Below are positions 51,989 to 61,212 of a stretch of DNA of 64,000 nt, piece by piece. Position 1 is the first letter of the stretch. Each line of letters opens with the position of its first letter. The DNA lies in NCBI GenBank assembly GCA_039926025.1, contig JBDSXV010000089.1:1-64000 (forward strand). The letters run 5' to 3'. Both the position numbers and the translations under genes were made by a program. Source of the DNA: Dokdonella_A sp039926025. Lineage in GTDB: Bacteria; Pseudomonadota; Gammaproteobacteria; Xanthomonadales; Rhodanobacteraceae. The notes beneath the pieces were generated by a model, which worked only from the letters and a program-made list of their open reading frames with translations, did not search any database and was not told where the DNA came from.

Positions 51989-53569
51989 CTATTCCCATTC
52001 AATCGTTGCGGGAGGCTTGCCGCTTATGTCGTAAACGACACGAGATATATCCGGTATTTCATTGATTATCCTGTTTGAAACCAGGCCGAGGAAGTCGTAC
52101 GGTAGATGCGCCCAATGGGCAGTCATGAAGTCGATGGTCTCGACCGCGCGCAGTGCAACCACCCATTCATAGGCGCGCGCGTCGCCGACAACGCCGACGG
52201 ATTTGACCGGTAGAAACACTGCGAACGCCTGGCTGGTGCGGTCGTAGAGATCCGCCTTGCGCAGCTCCTCGATGAAGATGGCATCAGCGCGCGCGAGGAT
52301 CTGCGCGTATTCGCGTTTCACTTCGCCCAGGATGCGGACACCAAGACCCGGGCCCGGGAACGGATGCCGGTAAACCATCTCGCGCGGCAGGCCGAGCTCG
52401 ACACCGATACGGCGCACCTCATCCTTGAACAATTCGCGCAAGGGCTCCACCAACTTGAGCTTCATCTGCTCTGGCAGGCCGCCCACATTGTGATGCGACT
52501 TGATCACGTGAGCCTTGCCGGTCTTGCTGCCCGCGGACTCGATCACGTCCGGATAGATAGTGCCTTGCGCGAGCCACTTCACTCCGTCTAGCTTGTGCGA
52601 CTCCTCATCGAATACCTCGATGAACAGACGTCCGATGATCTTGCGCTTGGCTTCCGGATCGCTGGCACCGGCGAGTGCATTGAAATAGCGATCGGCCGCG
52701 TCGACGCGGATAACCTTGATGCCCATGCCGCCCTTGCTCGCTTCGGCGGCGAACATCGCCATGACCTGGTCGCCTTCGTTCCAGCGCAGCAGGCCTGTAT
52801 CGACGAACACGCAGGTCAGGCGGTCACCGATTGCACGATGCAGCAAAGCCGCGACAACGGAGGAATCGACGCCGCCAGAGAGGCCGAGCAGCACGTGATC
52901 ATCGCCAACCTGCGCGCGTACGCGCGCAATCTGGTCGTCAATTATATTGGCCGCCGTCCACAACGTGGCGCAGCCGCAGACATGGGTCACGAAACGCTTC
53001 AGCAGAGCACTGCCCTGCTTCGTGTGCGTGACCTCCGGATGGAACTGCACGCCGTACCAGCGTTTGTCCTCGTTCGCCATCGCCGCGACCGGGATACGGT
53101 CGGTGCGTGCCGTGACGACGAAACCCGGCGGCGGCGCAGCAACGTGATCGCCGTGGCTCATCCAGACATCGAGTGCCTGCGCCGGTGCGTGGTCCGTCAG
53201 CCCTGCGAGCAAGCGGTCATGTGCAACGATTTCAACGCGCGCATGACCGAACTCGCGCGCATCCGACGCTTCCGTCGCCCCGCCGAGCTGTGCCGCCAAT
53301 GTCTGCATGCCGTAGCAGATGCCCAGAATCGGCAGACCGGAATCAAACACGGTTTGAGGCGCTTTCGGTGCATCGGCGAGCGTTGTCGACTCGGGACCGC
53401 CAGAGAGAATGATGCCCTTTGCCCCGAACGCTTCCATCTCGGCCGGATCGTGATCCCACGCCCAGATCTCGCAGTAAACGCCAAGCTCACGGATGCGTCG
53501 CGCAATCAGCTGCGTATATTGCGCGCCGAAGTCGAGGATGAGGATCTTGTCGCTATGGATATTGGACAT
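51989..53569 (-). CDS. guaA: GMP synthase (glutamine-hydrolysing)
   Basis: A 526-residue enzyme that makes GMP from XMP, ATP and glutamine. Residues 1-205 are the class I glutamine amidotransferase (nucleophile Cys in GICYGMQ; His and Glu in FHPEVTHT). Residues 206-400 are the ATP-pyrophosphatase (P-loop GLSGGVDSSVVA), followed by the dimerisation domain (GPGLGVRILGEVKREY) ending in IEWE. Full length. It follows the 2OG-oxygenase gene by 24 bases. Confidence 0.98.
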   Translation of the reverse strand: MSNIHSDKILILDFGAQYTQLIARRIRELGVYCEIWAWDHDPAEMEAFGAKGIILSGGPESTTLADAPKAPQTVFDSGLPILGICYGMQTLAAQLGGATEASDAREFGHARVEIVAHDRLLAGLTDHAPAQALDVWMSHGDHVAAPPPGFVVTARTDRIPVAAMANEDKRWYGVQFHPEVTHTKQGSALLKRFVTHVCGCATLWTAANIIDDQIARVRAQVGDDHVLLGLSGGVDSSVVAALLHRAIGDRLTCVFVDTGLLRWNEGDQVMAMFAAEASKGGMGIKVIRVDAADRYFNALAGASDPEAKRKIIGRLFIEVFDEESHKLDGVKWLAQGTIYPDVIESAGSKTGKAHVIKSHHNVGGLPEQMKLKLVEPLRELFKDEVRRIGVELGLPREMVYRHPFPGPGLGVRILGEVKREYAQILARADAIFIEELRKADLYDRTSQAFAVFLPVKSVGVVGDARAYEWVVALRAVETIDFMTAHWAHLPYDFLGLVSNRIINEIPDISRVVYDISGKPPATIEWE

Positions 53570-53593
53570 GGACTCCTGCCAGTGAATTCATTG

Positions 53594-53980
53594 TCAGCGC
53601 GAACCACGCTGAAGCACCCAGCCAATGCTCAACACGTAACGCGATCCGCGTTCCACGCGCGTGACGCCGTGCTCGCATGCATCGGGACGAAAAATCTTGA
53701 TGCGGCTTGTTGCAAAAATCGGTGTGGCACAGATGAAATCGCCGCCCACCCTGGCACGCGTCAGGACCATATTGCATCGAAAATGTCGCCCGCGAGAAAC
53801 CGGATCAGTATGCGGAAAAATCTGGGCACCTTTGCGGAATCGCAGGATGTAGATGTCAAATGGCAGCGGCCACACGGCCTGCAAAAGGAGCACCTTGTCG
53901 TAGCCCGACTGCTGCCTGCCACGCCGCCATCGGAACGCAGTGCGAAAATATTCGCGAACGGGTGATGACGTTGCTTCCAC
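53594..53980 (-). CDS. 2OG-Fe(II) oxygenase-like protein
   Basis: 128 residues with the core of the 2-oxoglutarate/iron oxygenase fold: the HxD iron pair in FPHTDPV, the distal His in DACEHGVT and the 2OG-binding Arg shortly after in ERGSRYVLS. The family hydroxylates proteins, nucleic acids or small molecules. It is shorter than typical prolyl hydroxylases and lacks extra domains. It sits between guaB and guaA, 15 and 24 bases away. The link to purine synthesis is unknown. Confidence 0.8.
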   Translation of the reverse strand: MEATSSPVREYFRTAFRWRRGRQQSGYDKVLLLQAVWPLPFDIYILRFRKGAQIFPHTDPVSRGRHFRCNMVLTRARVGGDFICATPIFATSRIKIFRPDACEHGVTRVERGSRYVLSIGWVLQRGSR

Positions 53981-53995
53981 GCTCAGTAGCCGCCC

Positions 53996-55456
53996 TCAAT
54001 CCAGCCGGTAATTCGGCGCTTCCTTCGTGATCGTGACATCGTGCACATGCGACTCGCGCACACCGGCCGAGGTGATGCGCACGAATTGCGGCTTGCTGCG
54101 CATGTCGTCGATGGTGGCGCAGCCGACGTAACCCATGGATGCGCGCAGGCCGCCAGCAAGCTGATGCACGATGCTGCGCAGTGGGCCGCGATACGGAACG
54201 CGACCTTCAATGCCTTCCGGCACGAGCTTGTCGGTATCGCCTTCGTTGTCCTGGAAATAGCGGTCTTTGGAGCCCTTTTCCATCGCGCCGAGCGAGCCCA
54301 TGCCGCGATAGCTCTTGTACGAACGGCCCTGGTAAAGCTCAACTTCGCCGGGTGCTTCCTCGGTGCCCGCGAACATGCCACCAATCATCACGCAATCGGC
54401 GCCGGCTGCGATTGCCTTGGCGATATCGCCCGAATAACGGATGCCGCCGTCGGCAATCAGCCCGACCTCGGAATTCTTGAGTGCGTCGGCCACCATGCTG
54501 ACTGCCGAAATCTGCGGTACACCGACCCCTGCGACGATGCGGGTAGTACAGATCGAGCCAGGGCCCACACCGACCTTGACCGCATCGACGCCCGCATCGA
54601 CCAGCGCACGCGCCGCGTCACCCGTGACGATATTTCCAGCGATCAGCGCGATCTTCGGGAACTGCCTGCGCACCCAGCGCACGCGATCGATGACGCCTTG
54701 TGAGTGACCGTGTGCCGTATCGACGATGAGCGCATCGACGCCGGCCTCGACGAGTGCCGCCACGCGTTGTTCGGTATCGCCGGCAACTCCGACCGCCGCT
54801 CCGACGCGCAGCTGTTCGTGGTCGTCCTTGCATGCATTCGGGTTGTCGCGCGCCTTCTGAATGTCCTTGACGGTGATCAGTCCGCGCAAGCGGAACGCGT
54901 CATCGACGACCAGGATTTTTTCGATGCGATGCTTGTGCAGCAGCGCGAGCACGTCGTCTTCCGCTGCGCCTTCGCGCACCGTGACCAGACGTTCCTTGCG
55001 CGTCATGATGTTCTTGACCGGATCTTCAGGCTTCTTCTCGAAGCGCAGATCCCGGTTGGTGACGATGCCGACAAGCAGCTCGCCATCGACGACCGGTACG
55101 CCGGAAATATTGTGGTGGCGCGTAAGCTCGATGACGTCACGGATTGATGTCTGCGGGGTGACGGTGATCGGATCGCGGATCACGCCCGCCTCGAATTTCT
55201 TCACCAGACGCACTTCGGCGGACTGGCGTTCGATCGTCATGTTCTTGTGGATGATGCCCATGCCGCCGCATTGGGCCATCGTGATCGCGAGGCGCGCCTC
55301 GGTGACCGTGTCCATCGCCGCAGAAATGATGGGCAGGTTCAGGCGGATGTTGCGGGCAAGGCGGGTGCCGAGGTTGACATCGCGGGGTAGCACGACCGAA
55401 TGGGCCGGAACCAGCAGGACGTCGTCGAAGGTAAGAGCGTCGGAGAGTATGCGCAT
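53996..55456 (-). CDS. guaB: inosine-5'-monophosphate dehydrogenase
   Basis: A 486-residue enzyme oxidising IMP to XMP with NAD. The barrel contains VPAHS, the catalytic-loop Cys in GPGSICTTR and the flap region GRVPYRGPL. Two CBS domains sit at about residues 92-205. Full length. It starts the minus-strand purine run. The MRILSDALTFDD start is typical of the family. Confidence 0.98.
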   Translation of the reverse strand: MRILSDALTFDDVLLVPAHSVVLPRDVNLGTRLARNIRLNLPIISAAMDTVTEARLAITMAQCGGMGIIHKNMTIERQSAEVRLVKKFEAGVIRDPITVTPQTSIRDVIELTRHHNISGVPVVDGELLVGIVTNRDLRFEKKPEDPVKNIMTRKERLVTVREGAAEDDVLALLHKHRIEKILVVDDAFRLRGLITVKDIQKARDNPNACKDDHEQLRVGAAVGVAGDTEQRVAALVEAGVDALIVDTAHGHSQGVIDRVRWVRRQFPKIALIAGNIVTGDAARALVDAGVDAVKVGVGPGSICTTRIVAGVGVPQISAVSMVADALKNSEVGLIADGGIRYSGDIAKAIAAGADCVMIGGMFAGTEEAPGEVELYQGRSYKSYRGMGSLGAMEKGSKDRYFQDNEGDTDKLVPEGIEGRVPYRGPLRSIVHQLAGGLRASMGYVGCATIDDMRSKPQFVRITSAGVRESHVHDVTITKEAPNYRLD

Positions 55457-55546
55457 GCCCTATTTTACAGACTCGAGCGCCTACTCGCCAGCGGTGTGAT
55501 TCGGAATGGCCAGACGGCTTCAGTCCCGATGCACGGGCGAGATGTA

Positions 55547-55717
55547 GACACCATCCCCACCTAAATTCCCCGGCCGTCAGGCGCAGCCTTCGGGCGTTCA
55601 TCGGCGCGCAGACCAGTGGTCTGCAAACACGCCTCTTCATCCCCTTGAAGGGAAGGACTTCAAAGCAGCGAGCTCAAGCCCTCCCCTTCAAGGGGAGGGT
55701 TGGGTGGGGATGGTGTC
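55547..55717. repeat. short inverted-repeat element (MITE-like or REP-like)
   Basis: The 14-base ends GACACCATCCCCAC (55547-55560) and its exact complement (55704-55717) bound a 171-base region. Inside lies a perfect 10-base palindrome around one base (55679-55699). The right part covers the 3' end of truC. The pattern fits a small intergenic repeat family; copy number elsewhere is not known. Confidence 0.65.
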
Positions 55718-56464
55718 ATTGGCGAGAACCGTCCCCGACGAATCCTGTCCCGCAAAGGAGACTTCGCTCCAACGAAACGCTTCGAGCAAGCGCAACCACG
55801 CGCGATCCAGCGGAGCCTGGAAATCCATCGTCGCCAGCGTCGCCGGATGCACTACGCGCAGACGCAAAGCATGCAGCAGCAGGCGATGCACGCCGTAATA
55901 CTGGCGCATCAGGCGGTTGTGATCGCCGCGGCCGTGACTGGTGTCGCCCAGCAGGTGATGGGAAACATGGTGGAAGTGTCGGCGGATCTGGCGATAGCGG
56001 CCGGTTTCGGGACTGACTTCGAGCAAGGCGTAGCGCTGTTGCTCGTAGCGGCCTTGCGCAATCGGTACTTCGATCGTGGCAAGTCGGCGCCAGCGCGTGA
56101 GAGCCGGCTTCGCTTCGCCACGCAGGCTGGAACCCGACAGCGGGTAGTCGATCTCGCCCTCCTCCGCAGGCCAGCCGCGGACGACAGCCAGATAGGTCTT
56201 CTCTACCGTGCGCGCCATCATCTGGCGTCCGAGCTCGGCCGCCATTTCCCTGGATCGCGCGACCAGCAGCACGCCGCTGGTTGCGCGATCGAGGCGATGC
56301 GCGGCATGCAATCGACCATCGACCTGCAGGCGCAAGCGATCCATCAGGTAGTCCTCGTCGGCACCGACGAGATGACTTCGATGCACAGCAATACCAGCGG
56401 GCTTGTTCACCGCCAACAGGTCATCGTCGAGGTGGAGCAGTTCCAGCGGTGCGCTCGATTCCAT
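55688..56464 (-). CDS. truC: tRNA pseudouridine(65) synthase-like protein
   Basis: A 258-residue RluA-family pseudouridine synthase. The catalytic Asp lies in AAHRLDRATSGV, with the family segments NKPAGI, TGRYRQIRRH and HHLLGDTSHG. The length and motifs fit TruC, which modifies U65 of tRNAs. The last residues (NDTIPTQPSP) are encoded by the repeat at 55547-55717, so the natural stop was probably lost or moved by that element. The gene diverges from the kinase gene. Confidence 0.9.
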   Translation of the reverse strand: MESSAPLELLHLDDDLLAVNKPAGIAVHRSHLVGADEDYLMDRLRLQVDGRLHAAHRLDRATSGVLLVARSREMAAELGRQMMARTVEKTYLAVVRGWPAEEGEIDYPLSGSSLRGEAKPALTRWRRLATIEVPIAQGRYEQQRYALLEVSPETGRYRQIRRHFHHVSHHLLGDTSHGRGDHNRLMRQYYGVHRLLLHALRLRVVHPATLATMDFQAPLDRAWLRLLEAFRWSEVSFAGQDSSGTVLANDTIPTQPSP

Positions 56465-56662
56465 CCGCGTATTCTACCGGGGCCTGCTGCGTGCGTGACG
56501 CCGCGTGATCCGCGGACGTACACCGTTGCGTATGTTCGAAGGCGCCGCATTGAACGGATACCGTGGGCATGCCCATCACGAAGCAGTGACAATACGGCAA
56601 CCTCTGCGACGCAACAGCTTGCTTCGGTCACGCATCCACCTTGGGGCGAGTGAGGAAATACG

Positions 56663-59428
56663 ATGGATCCGCAACGCTGGCGCCGCGCGCGCACACTCTT
56701 TGACGCCCTCGTCGACGAGCAGCCATCCCACTGGGAAACGCTGCTCCTGCGGCAGTGTGACGACGATGCCGAGGTGCGCGCTGAGGCTTTGGCGATGCTG
56801 CGTGCCGACAGCATCAGCGATGCGCACCGATTGGCCGATCATGCACCGCTGATCATCGCAAACCTTGCGGAGCGGATCTCGGCCGAGGAGCAAGCGAACT
56901 CAACGCTCGAACATACCGATCAGATTGTGGGACCGTTCCAGTTGCTGCGAGAAGTCGGTCGCGGCGGCATGGGTTCGGTGTGGTTGGCCAAGCGCATCGA
57001 CGGTGCATTCGAGCAGAATGTCGCGATCAAACTCATCCGCAGCGGCTGGGATGCGAGCGACGTATTCAAGCGATTCTGCGCAGAGCGACAGATCCTTGCC
57101 AGTCTGCAGCATCCCAACATCGCGCATCTGGTGGACGGCGGCGTCACGGCCGAAGGCAAACCCTGGCTTGCGCTGGAATTTGTCGATGGCAAGGACCTGC
57201 GCACCTGGTGCGATCAGCAGCGACTGGATATCAACGCACGGCTTCGATTCTTCCTCACGGTATGCGAGGCGGTGGGTCATGCGCACCAGCGACTGGTCGT
57301 GCATCGTGACCTCAAGCCCTCGAACATTCTCGTCGGCAACGATGGTGTGGTAAAGCTGCTCGATTTTGGTATCGCAAAACTGCTCGATGCGAGCACCGAA
57401 GGCACCAGTGCGACGCGCGTGTTCACGCCCGAGTATGCCGCGCCTGAGCAGATACGTGGTGAGGTGGTCACGACCTCGGTCGACATCCATGCTCTCGGCC
57501 TCTTGCTGTACGAACTGCTGAGTGGACGGCGTCCCTACCACGTCGCCAATTCCACTCCGGCGGCATACGAACGCGCAGTCCTCGACCAGGAGCCGACGCG
57601 ACCGAGCCTGATCGTGACGCTGACGCAGGATGGTCATTCGGGTGACCTCATCGCCGCAAGTCGCGACATCAGCGCAGCGCGGTTGCACCGTGAGCTTCGT
57701 GGCGATCTCGATGCGATCGTGCTCAAGGCACTGCGCAAGGAGCCCGCACAGCGTTACGCCAGCGTCGCCGATTTCGCCAGCGACATATACCGCTATCTCG
57801 AGCGCCGTCCGGTACACGCGCGCCGCGGCAACTGGCGCTATCACGCCGACCGGTTCCTGCGCCGGCATGCACAGTCTGCCGCGCTGGGTGCCTTTGCCAT
57901 GCTCGCCTTGATCGGTGGCCTCGCAGTGGCCACATGGCAAGCGCAAGTTGCGCGCACCGAACGCGACAGCGCGCGCCAGGCGCTGGAGTTCATGCGCGTG
58001 TTGTTCGACAACGCCGACCCTACCAAGCAGAAGGGTGATCAGGTCAGCGTGCGCGATTTACTCGACAGCGGTGTCCGCAGCGTACGCATTGCCATGCAGG
58101 GGCAGGACTCGGCGCGCGCGGATCTCCTGCTGACGATGGCGTCCGCGTATCTCGGGCTTGGCCAGCTCGAACCCGCGGCGCCATTGATCGAGGAAGCGCG
58201 TAAAATCGCCGAACGCAGTGGCGACAAGGTGCAGCACGCGTCCGCACTGATCCAGCAGTGCCGCATGCTTGATCTGGACAATCGTTCCGATGCTTGTCCA
58301 GTTCTGCTCGAACGTGCGGAAAAACAACTTGATACGCGCATGCCCGAACAGGCCAAGCTCGTCGCCTATTCGCTGGCGCTGCGCGTCTACGGCCTGCAGG
58401 TTCAAAACCGCTACGACGACATCGTCACGGCCATGCGGCGCGGCCTCGGTTTGTTGAACGACACTTCGGACCACCGGTATCTGCGCGTGGAGCTGAGTTC
58501 GCACCTGGCATTCGCGCTCAATCGACTCGGTCGCGCCGCCGAAGCCGAAGCGGTGCTGACGCCGCTGGTTGCCTCGCTGCGCGGCGACGACACGGCTGAA
58601 CGCGTGTTGCTGATCGATGCGCTAGGGACGCTGTCGATGGCGCTCAGCAGTCAGGGGCGGCATGACCCGGCAATCCAGATTCAAAGTGAGGCGCTCGATG
58701 TCGCGCAATCGGTCTACGGAAAGGACAATCCGTCGATCTCCGAATTCACCAACTCGCTGGCGCGCGCGTACAGTGCCGCCGAACGCCTGCCCGAGGCCGT
58801 GGTGGCGATGGAACGAACCGTTGCACTGGATCGTCTGCGCATCAAGGATGCGCAGGGGCCGAATCCGGAACTTGCGAGCAGTTTGTGCAACCTCGCAGCG
58901 TTGCGGATCCGGCAAGGGCGCGAGAGCGACGCGCGCCAAAGCCTCGACGAGGCGATAGCAACGGCAGAGCGTGCGGGCTTCGATATCGAGCTCGGCCGCA
59001 GTCTCTACTGGAGCGCACTCGCGCATCTGCTAGCGGGCAACACGGCACAGGCAAGACTCGACATCGCGCGCATGCAGGAAACATTGGCACCGACGCACGC
59101 CAAGGATGACGACCTCATGCTGCGAGGGCGTAGTCTCGCTGTGGCGATCGCCTATGTCGAAAAAGGTTCCAGTGCCGCCACCGATGAGACGTGCGCGGAG
59201 GTCGCGAACATCGATACGCTGATCGTGAAGAATCCGAAGTCGCTTGCCGGCGACATTCGTTTTGCAAAGTTCCTGCGCTTCACGTGCAGGCAGCACACGA
59301 CGCACGAGGCCGGCGATGCGCGGCTCAGCGAATTTCCAGTCAGCGAATCTGCGCTTGGCGGCTACCACGCACGAATCGCGCGGATGATCCAGACTTCACT
59401 GACGCGGCAGGGAACGCGCATGCGCTAG
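56663..59428 (+). CDS. Ser/Thr protein kinase with TPR repeats
   Basis: A 921-residue membrane protein. The kinase domain (about 93-390) is complete: glycine loop GRGGMGSVWLAK, Lys in VAIKLI, HRDLKPSN, DFGIAK and the activation region FTPEYAAPEQ. One membrane helix follows (about 410-430), then a long TPR-like helical array (about 440-900). Such fusions in this group sense protein partners outside or around the cytoplasm. GAGG precedes the ATG. No ECF sigma factor is next to it, unlike many relatives. Confidence 0.94.
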   Translation: MDPQRWRRARTLFDALVDEQPSHWETLLLRQCDDDAEVRAEALAMLRADSISDAHRLADHAPLIIANLAERISAEEQANSTLEHTDQIVGPFQLLREVGRGGMGSVWLAKRIDGAFEQNVAIKLIRSGWDASDVFKRFCAERQILASLQHPNIAHLVDGGVTAEGKPWLALEFVDGKDLRTWCDQQRLDINARLRFFLTVCEAVGHAHQRLVVHRDLKPSNILVGNDGVVKLLDFGIAKLLDASTEGTSATRVFTPEYAAPEQIRGEVVTTSVDIHALGLLLYELLSGRRPYHVANSTPAAYERAVLDQEPTRPSLIVTLTQDGHSGDLIAASRDISAARLHRELRGDLDAIVLKALRKEPAQRYASVADFASDIYRYLERRPVHARRGNWRYHADRFLRRHAQSAALGAFAMLALIGGLAVATWQAQVARTERDSARQALEFMRVLFDNADPTKQKGDQVSVRDLLDSGVRSVRIAMQGQDSARADLLLTMASAYLGLGQLEPAAPLIEEARKIAERSGDKVQHASALIQQCRMLDLDNRSDACPVLLERAEKQLDTRMPEQAKLVAYSLALRVYGLQVQNRYDDIVTAMRRGLGLLNDTSDHRYLRVELSSHLAFALNRLGRAAEAEAVLTPLVASLRGDDTAERVLLIDALGTLSMALSSQGRHDPAIQIQSEALDVAQSVYGKDNPSISEFTNSLARAYSAAERLPEAVVAMERTVALDRLRIKDAQGPNPELASSLCNLAALRIRQGRESDARQSLDEAIATAERAGFDIELGRSLYWSALAHLLAGNTAQARLDIARMQETLAPTHAKDDDLMLRGRSLAVAIAYVEKGSSAATDETCAEVANIDTLIVKNPKSLAGDIRFAKFLRFTCRQHTTHEAGDARLSEFPVSESALGGYHARIARMIQTSLTRQGTRMR

Positions 59429-59431
59429 CAC

Positions 59432-60712
59432 TCAGCGCACGAGGAAGAGCGACAAGGCCGGCCAGTAGGTAATGACGAGTACCGCACCCAGCAGGATCAG
59501 GAAAAATGGCAGGCTCGCCCGCACCAGGGTCAACACCGGTTTGTTGAAACGCATGCTCGCAATAAAGAGGTTCATGCCCACCGGTGGCAGGAAGATGCCC
59601 AGTTGCAGGTTGGCGAGAAACAGGATGCCCAAATGCACCGGATCAACGTCATAGTGAAGTGCGACAGGTAGTACCAGCGGCACCAGAATGATGATCGCTG
59701 GAAATCCTTCGAGCAGCATGCCGAACACGAGCAGGAACGCGTTGAGAATCAGCAGGAAGGTAGCCTTGCTGGTGATGCTGCCCTGGATGGCGCTGAATAG
59801 TTTTTCCGGCACTTCGGCATCAATGAGCCAGTTGGTCAACGCGAGCGAGAAACCAAGAATCACCAGAATCGCGCCGACCAGCAACATCGCTTCGCGCGCA
59901 ACCTTGGGCAATTTCGCGAACGCAATCTCGCGACGGATGAAAACTGTCACGACGAGCACGTACAGCGCGGTCGCAGCGGCAGCTTCCGATGCAGCGAGCT
60001 TGCCCGAATAGATGCCGCCCAGGATCACGAACGGCAAAGGCAGTTCCCATGTCGCGCCAATGAAAGCGGCACGCAACTCCTTGCCGCTGACGGGCTCGCG
60101 CGTAACACCAACGCGGCGCGCGTGCCAGATACTGTAAATCGACAGCAGGGTCACCATCAGGGCGCATGGCAGGATGCCCGCCTTGAACAAGCCGTCAATT
60201 GTGACAGGTGGAGTCGTGTGGAACTGCTGTGCGACGACTCCGTAGAGGATCAGCGGCATCGATGGCACCAGGATCAAGCCGAGGCTGCCCGAGGCAGTCA
60301 GCAGGCCAAGCGAAAACTTCTCGCCGTATTTCTGTTCCAGCAACGCCGGATACAACACCGCGCCGAGCGCGACGATGGTCACGCCAGTCGCTCCGGTGAA
60401 TGCAGTGAACATCGCGCAGGCGAGCACAGCAACGATCGCGAGGCCGCCAGGCAACCAGCCGAGCAACGCGTTGGTAACTCGTACCAGGCGTTGTGGCGCC
60501 TGACTCTCAGCAAGCAGAAATCCCGCCAACGTGAACAGCGGAATCGCGATCAACGCCGGCATATCGGCGAGCCGGTAGAACTCGACCGCTACAGCGACAC
60601 CGTCCTGTCCGGCCGAGTGGAAACCCAGCAGCGCGACCGCCGCGATCAGCGCGAACAACGGCGCACCGAATGCAGCGAGCACGATCAATACGAGGACCAC
60701 CAGCAGGATCAT
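59432..60712 (-). CDS. TRAP transporter large permease (DctM family)
   Basis: A 426-residue polytopic protein of the TRAP-transporter large-subunit family, with conserved segments such as FTAFTGATGVTIVALGAVLYPALL and SGSLGLILVPSMPLILYG (split across helices). It couples substrate import to a sodium gradient. The ATG overlaps the small-permease stop by 4 bases. Confidence 0.93.
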   Translation of the reverse strand: MILLVVLVLIVLAAFGAPLFALIAAVALLGFHSAGQDGVAVAVEFYRLADMPALIAIPLFTLAGFLLAESQAPQRLVRVTNALLGWLPGGLAIVAVLACAMFTAFTGATGVTIVALGAVLYPALLEQKYGEKFSLGLLTASGSLGLILVPSMPLILYGVVAQQFHTTPPVTIDGLFKAGILPCALMVTLLSIYSIWHARRVGVTREPVSGKELRAAFIGATWELPLPFVILGGIYSGKLAASEAAAATALYVLVVTVFIRREIAFAKLPKVAREAMLLVGAILVILGFSLALTNWLIDAEVPEKLFSAIQGSITSKATFLLILNAFLLVFGMLLEGFPAIIILVPLVLPVALHYDVDPVHLGILFLANLQLGIFLPPVGMNLFIASMRFNKPVLTLVRASLPFFLILLGAVLVITYWPALSLFLVR

Positions 60713-61212
60713 GGCAACTCCGGAGCCAGCGCAGGCGCGTCGCTGCGCGGCGGCTGGAACGCACGAACCGCAAGGCGCACCGCGATCAAAGCAAAGCCGA
60801 TCGGGATGATCGCTTCAATGCACCAGCCTGGAATGCCGGCGATGGCGTTCGTGCCGGCGTAGTCGAGCTTCACCAGGCCGACGCCATACCAAGCCATCGC
60901 GGCCGCGATGCCCGTGGCGAACAGCAGGCTGATTGCGCGCAGGACGCGGCGCGTGCGCCCATGTACAAAGTGCGCGACGAAATCGATGCCGATGTGCTTG
61001 TCGTCGCGTGCTGCGGCGAGCGCACCGAGCATCGCCGCCCACAGCACCATTGCACGCAGCAGGGGATCGGCCCAGGAGAGACCGCTGTCGAAGAAATTGC
61101 GCAGAACGATCTGCGCACTGGCCAGGACGACCATCGCAAGCACCAGCGACGCGATCACCCCGGTCTCGACGCGCTCCAGCCAGCGAGTAGCGCCGGTGCC
61201 CTCTTCGCTCAC
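60709..61212 (-). CDS. TRAP transporter small permease (DctQ family)
   Basis: A 167-residue protein with four membrane helices of the DctQ type, including RNFFDSGLSW and the RDDKHIGIDFVAHF segment. It starts at GTG 61212, overlapping the DctP stop (GTGA), and ends overlapping the DctM start. Translational coupling of the three genes is therefore clear. Confidence 0.9.
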   Translation of the reverse strand: MSEEGTGATRWLERVETGVIASLVLAMVVLASAQIVLRNFFDSGLSWADPLLRAMVLWAAMLGALAAARDDKHIGIDFVAHFVHGRTRRVLRAISLLFATGIAAAMAWYGVGLVKLDYAGTNAIAGIPGWCIEAIIPIGFALIAVRLAVRAFQPPRSDAPALAPELP

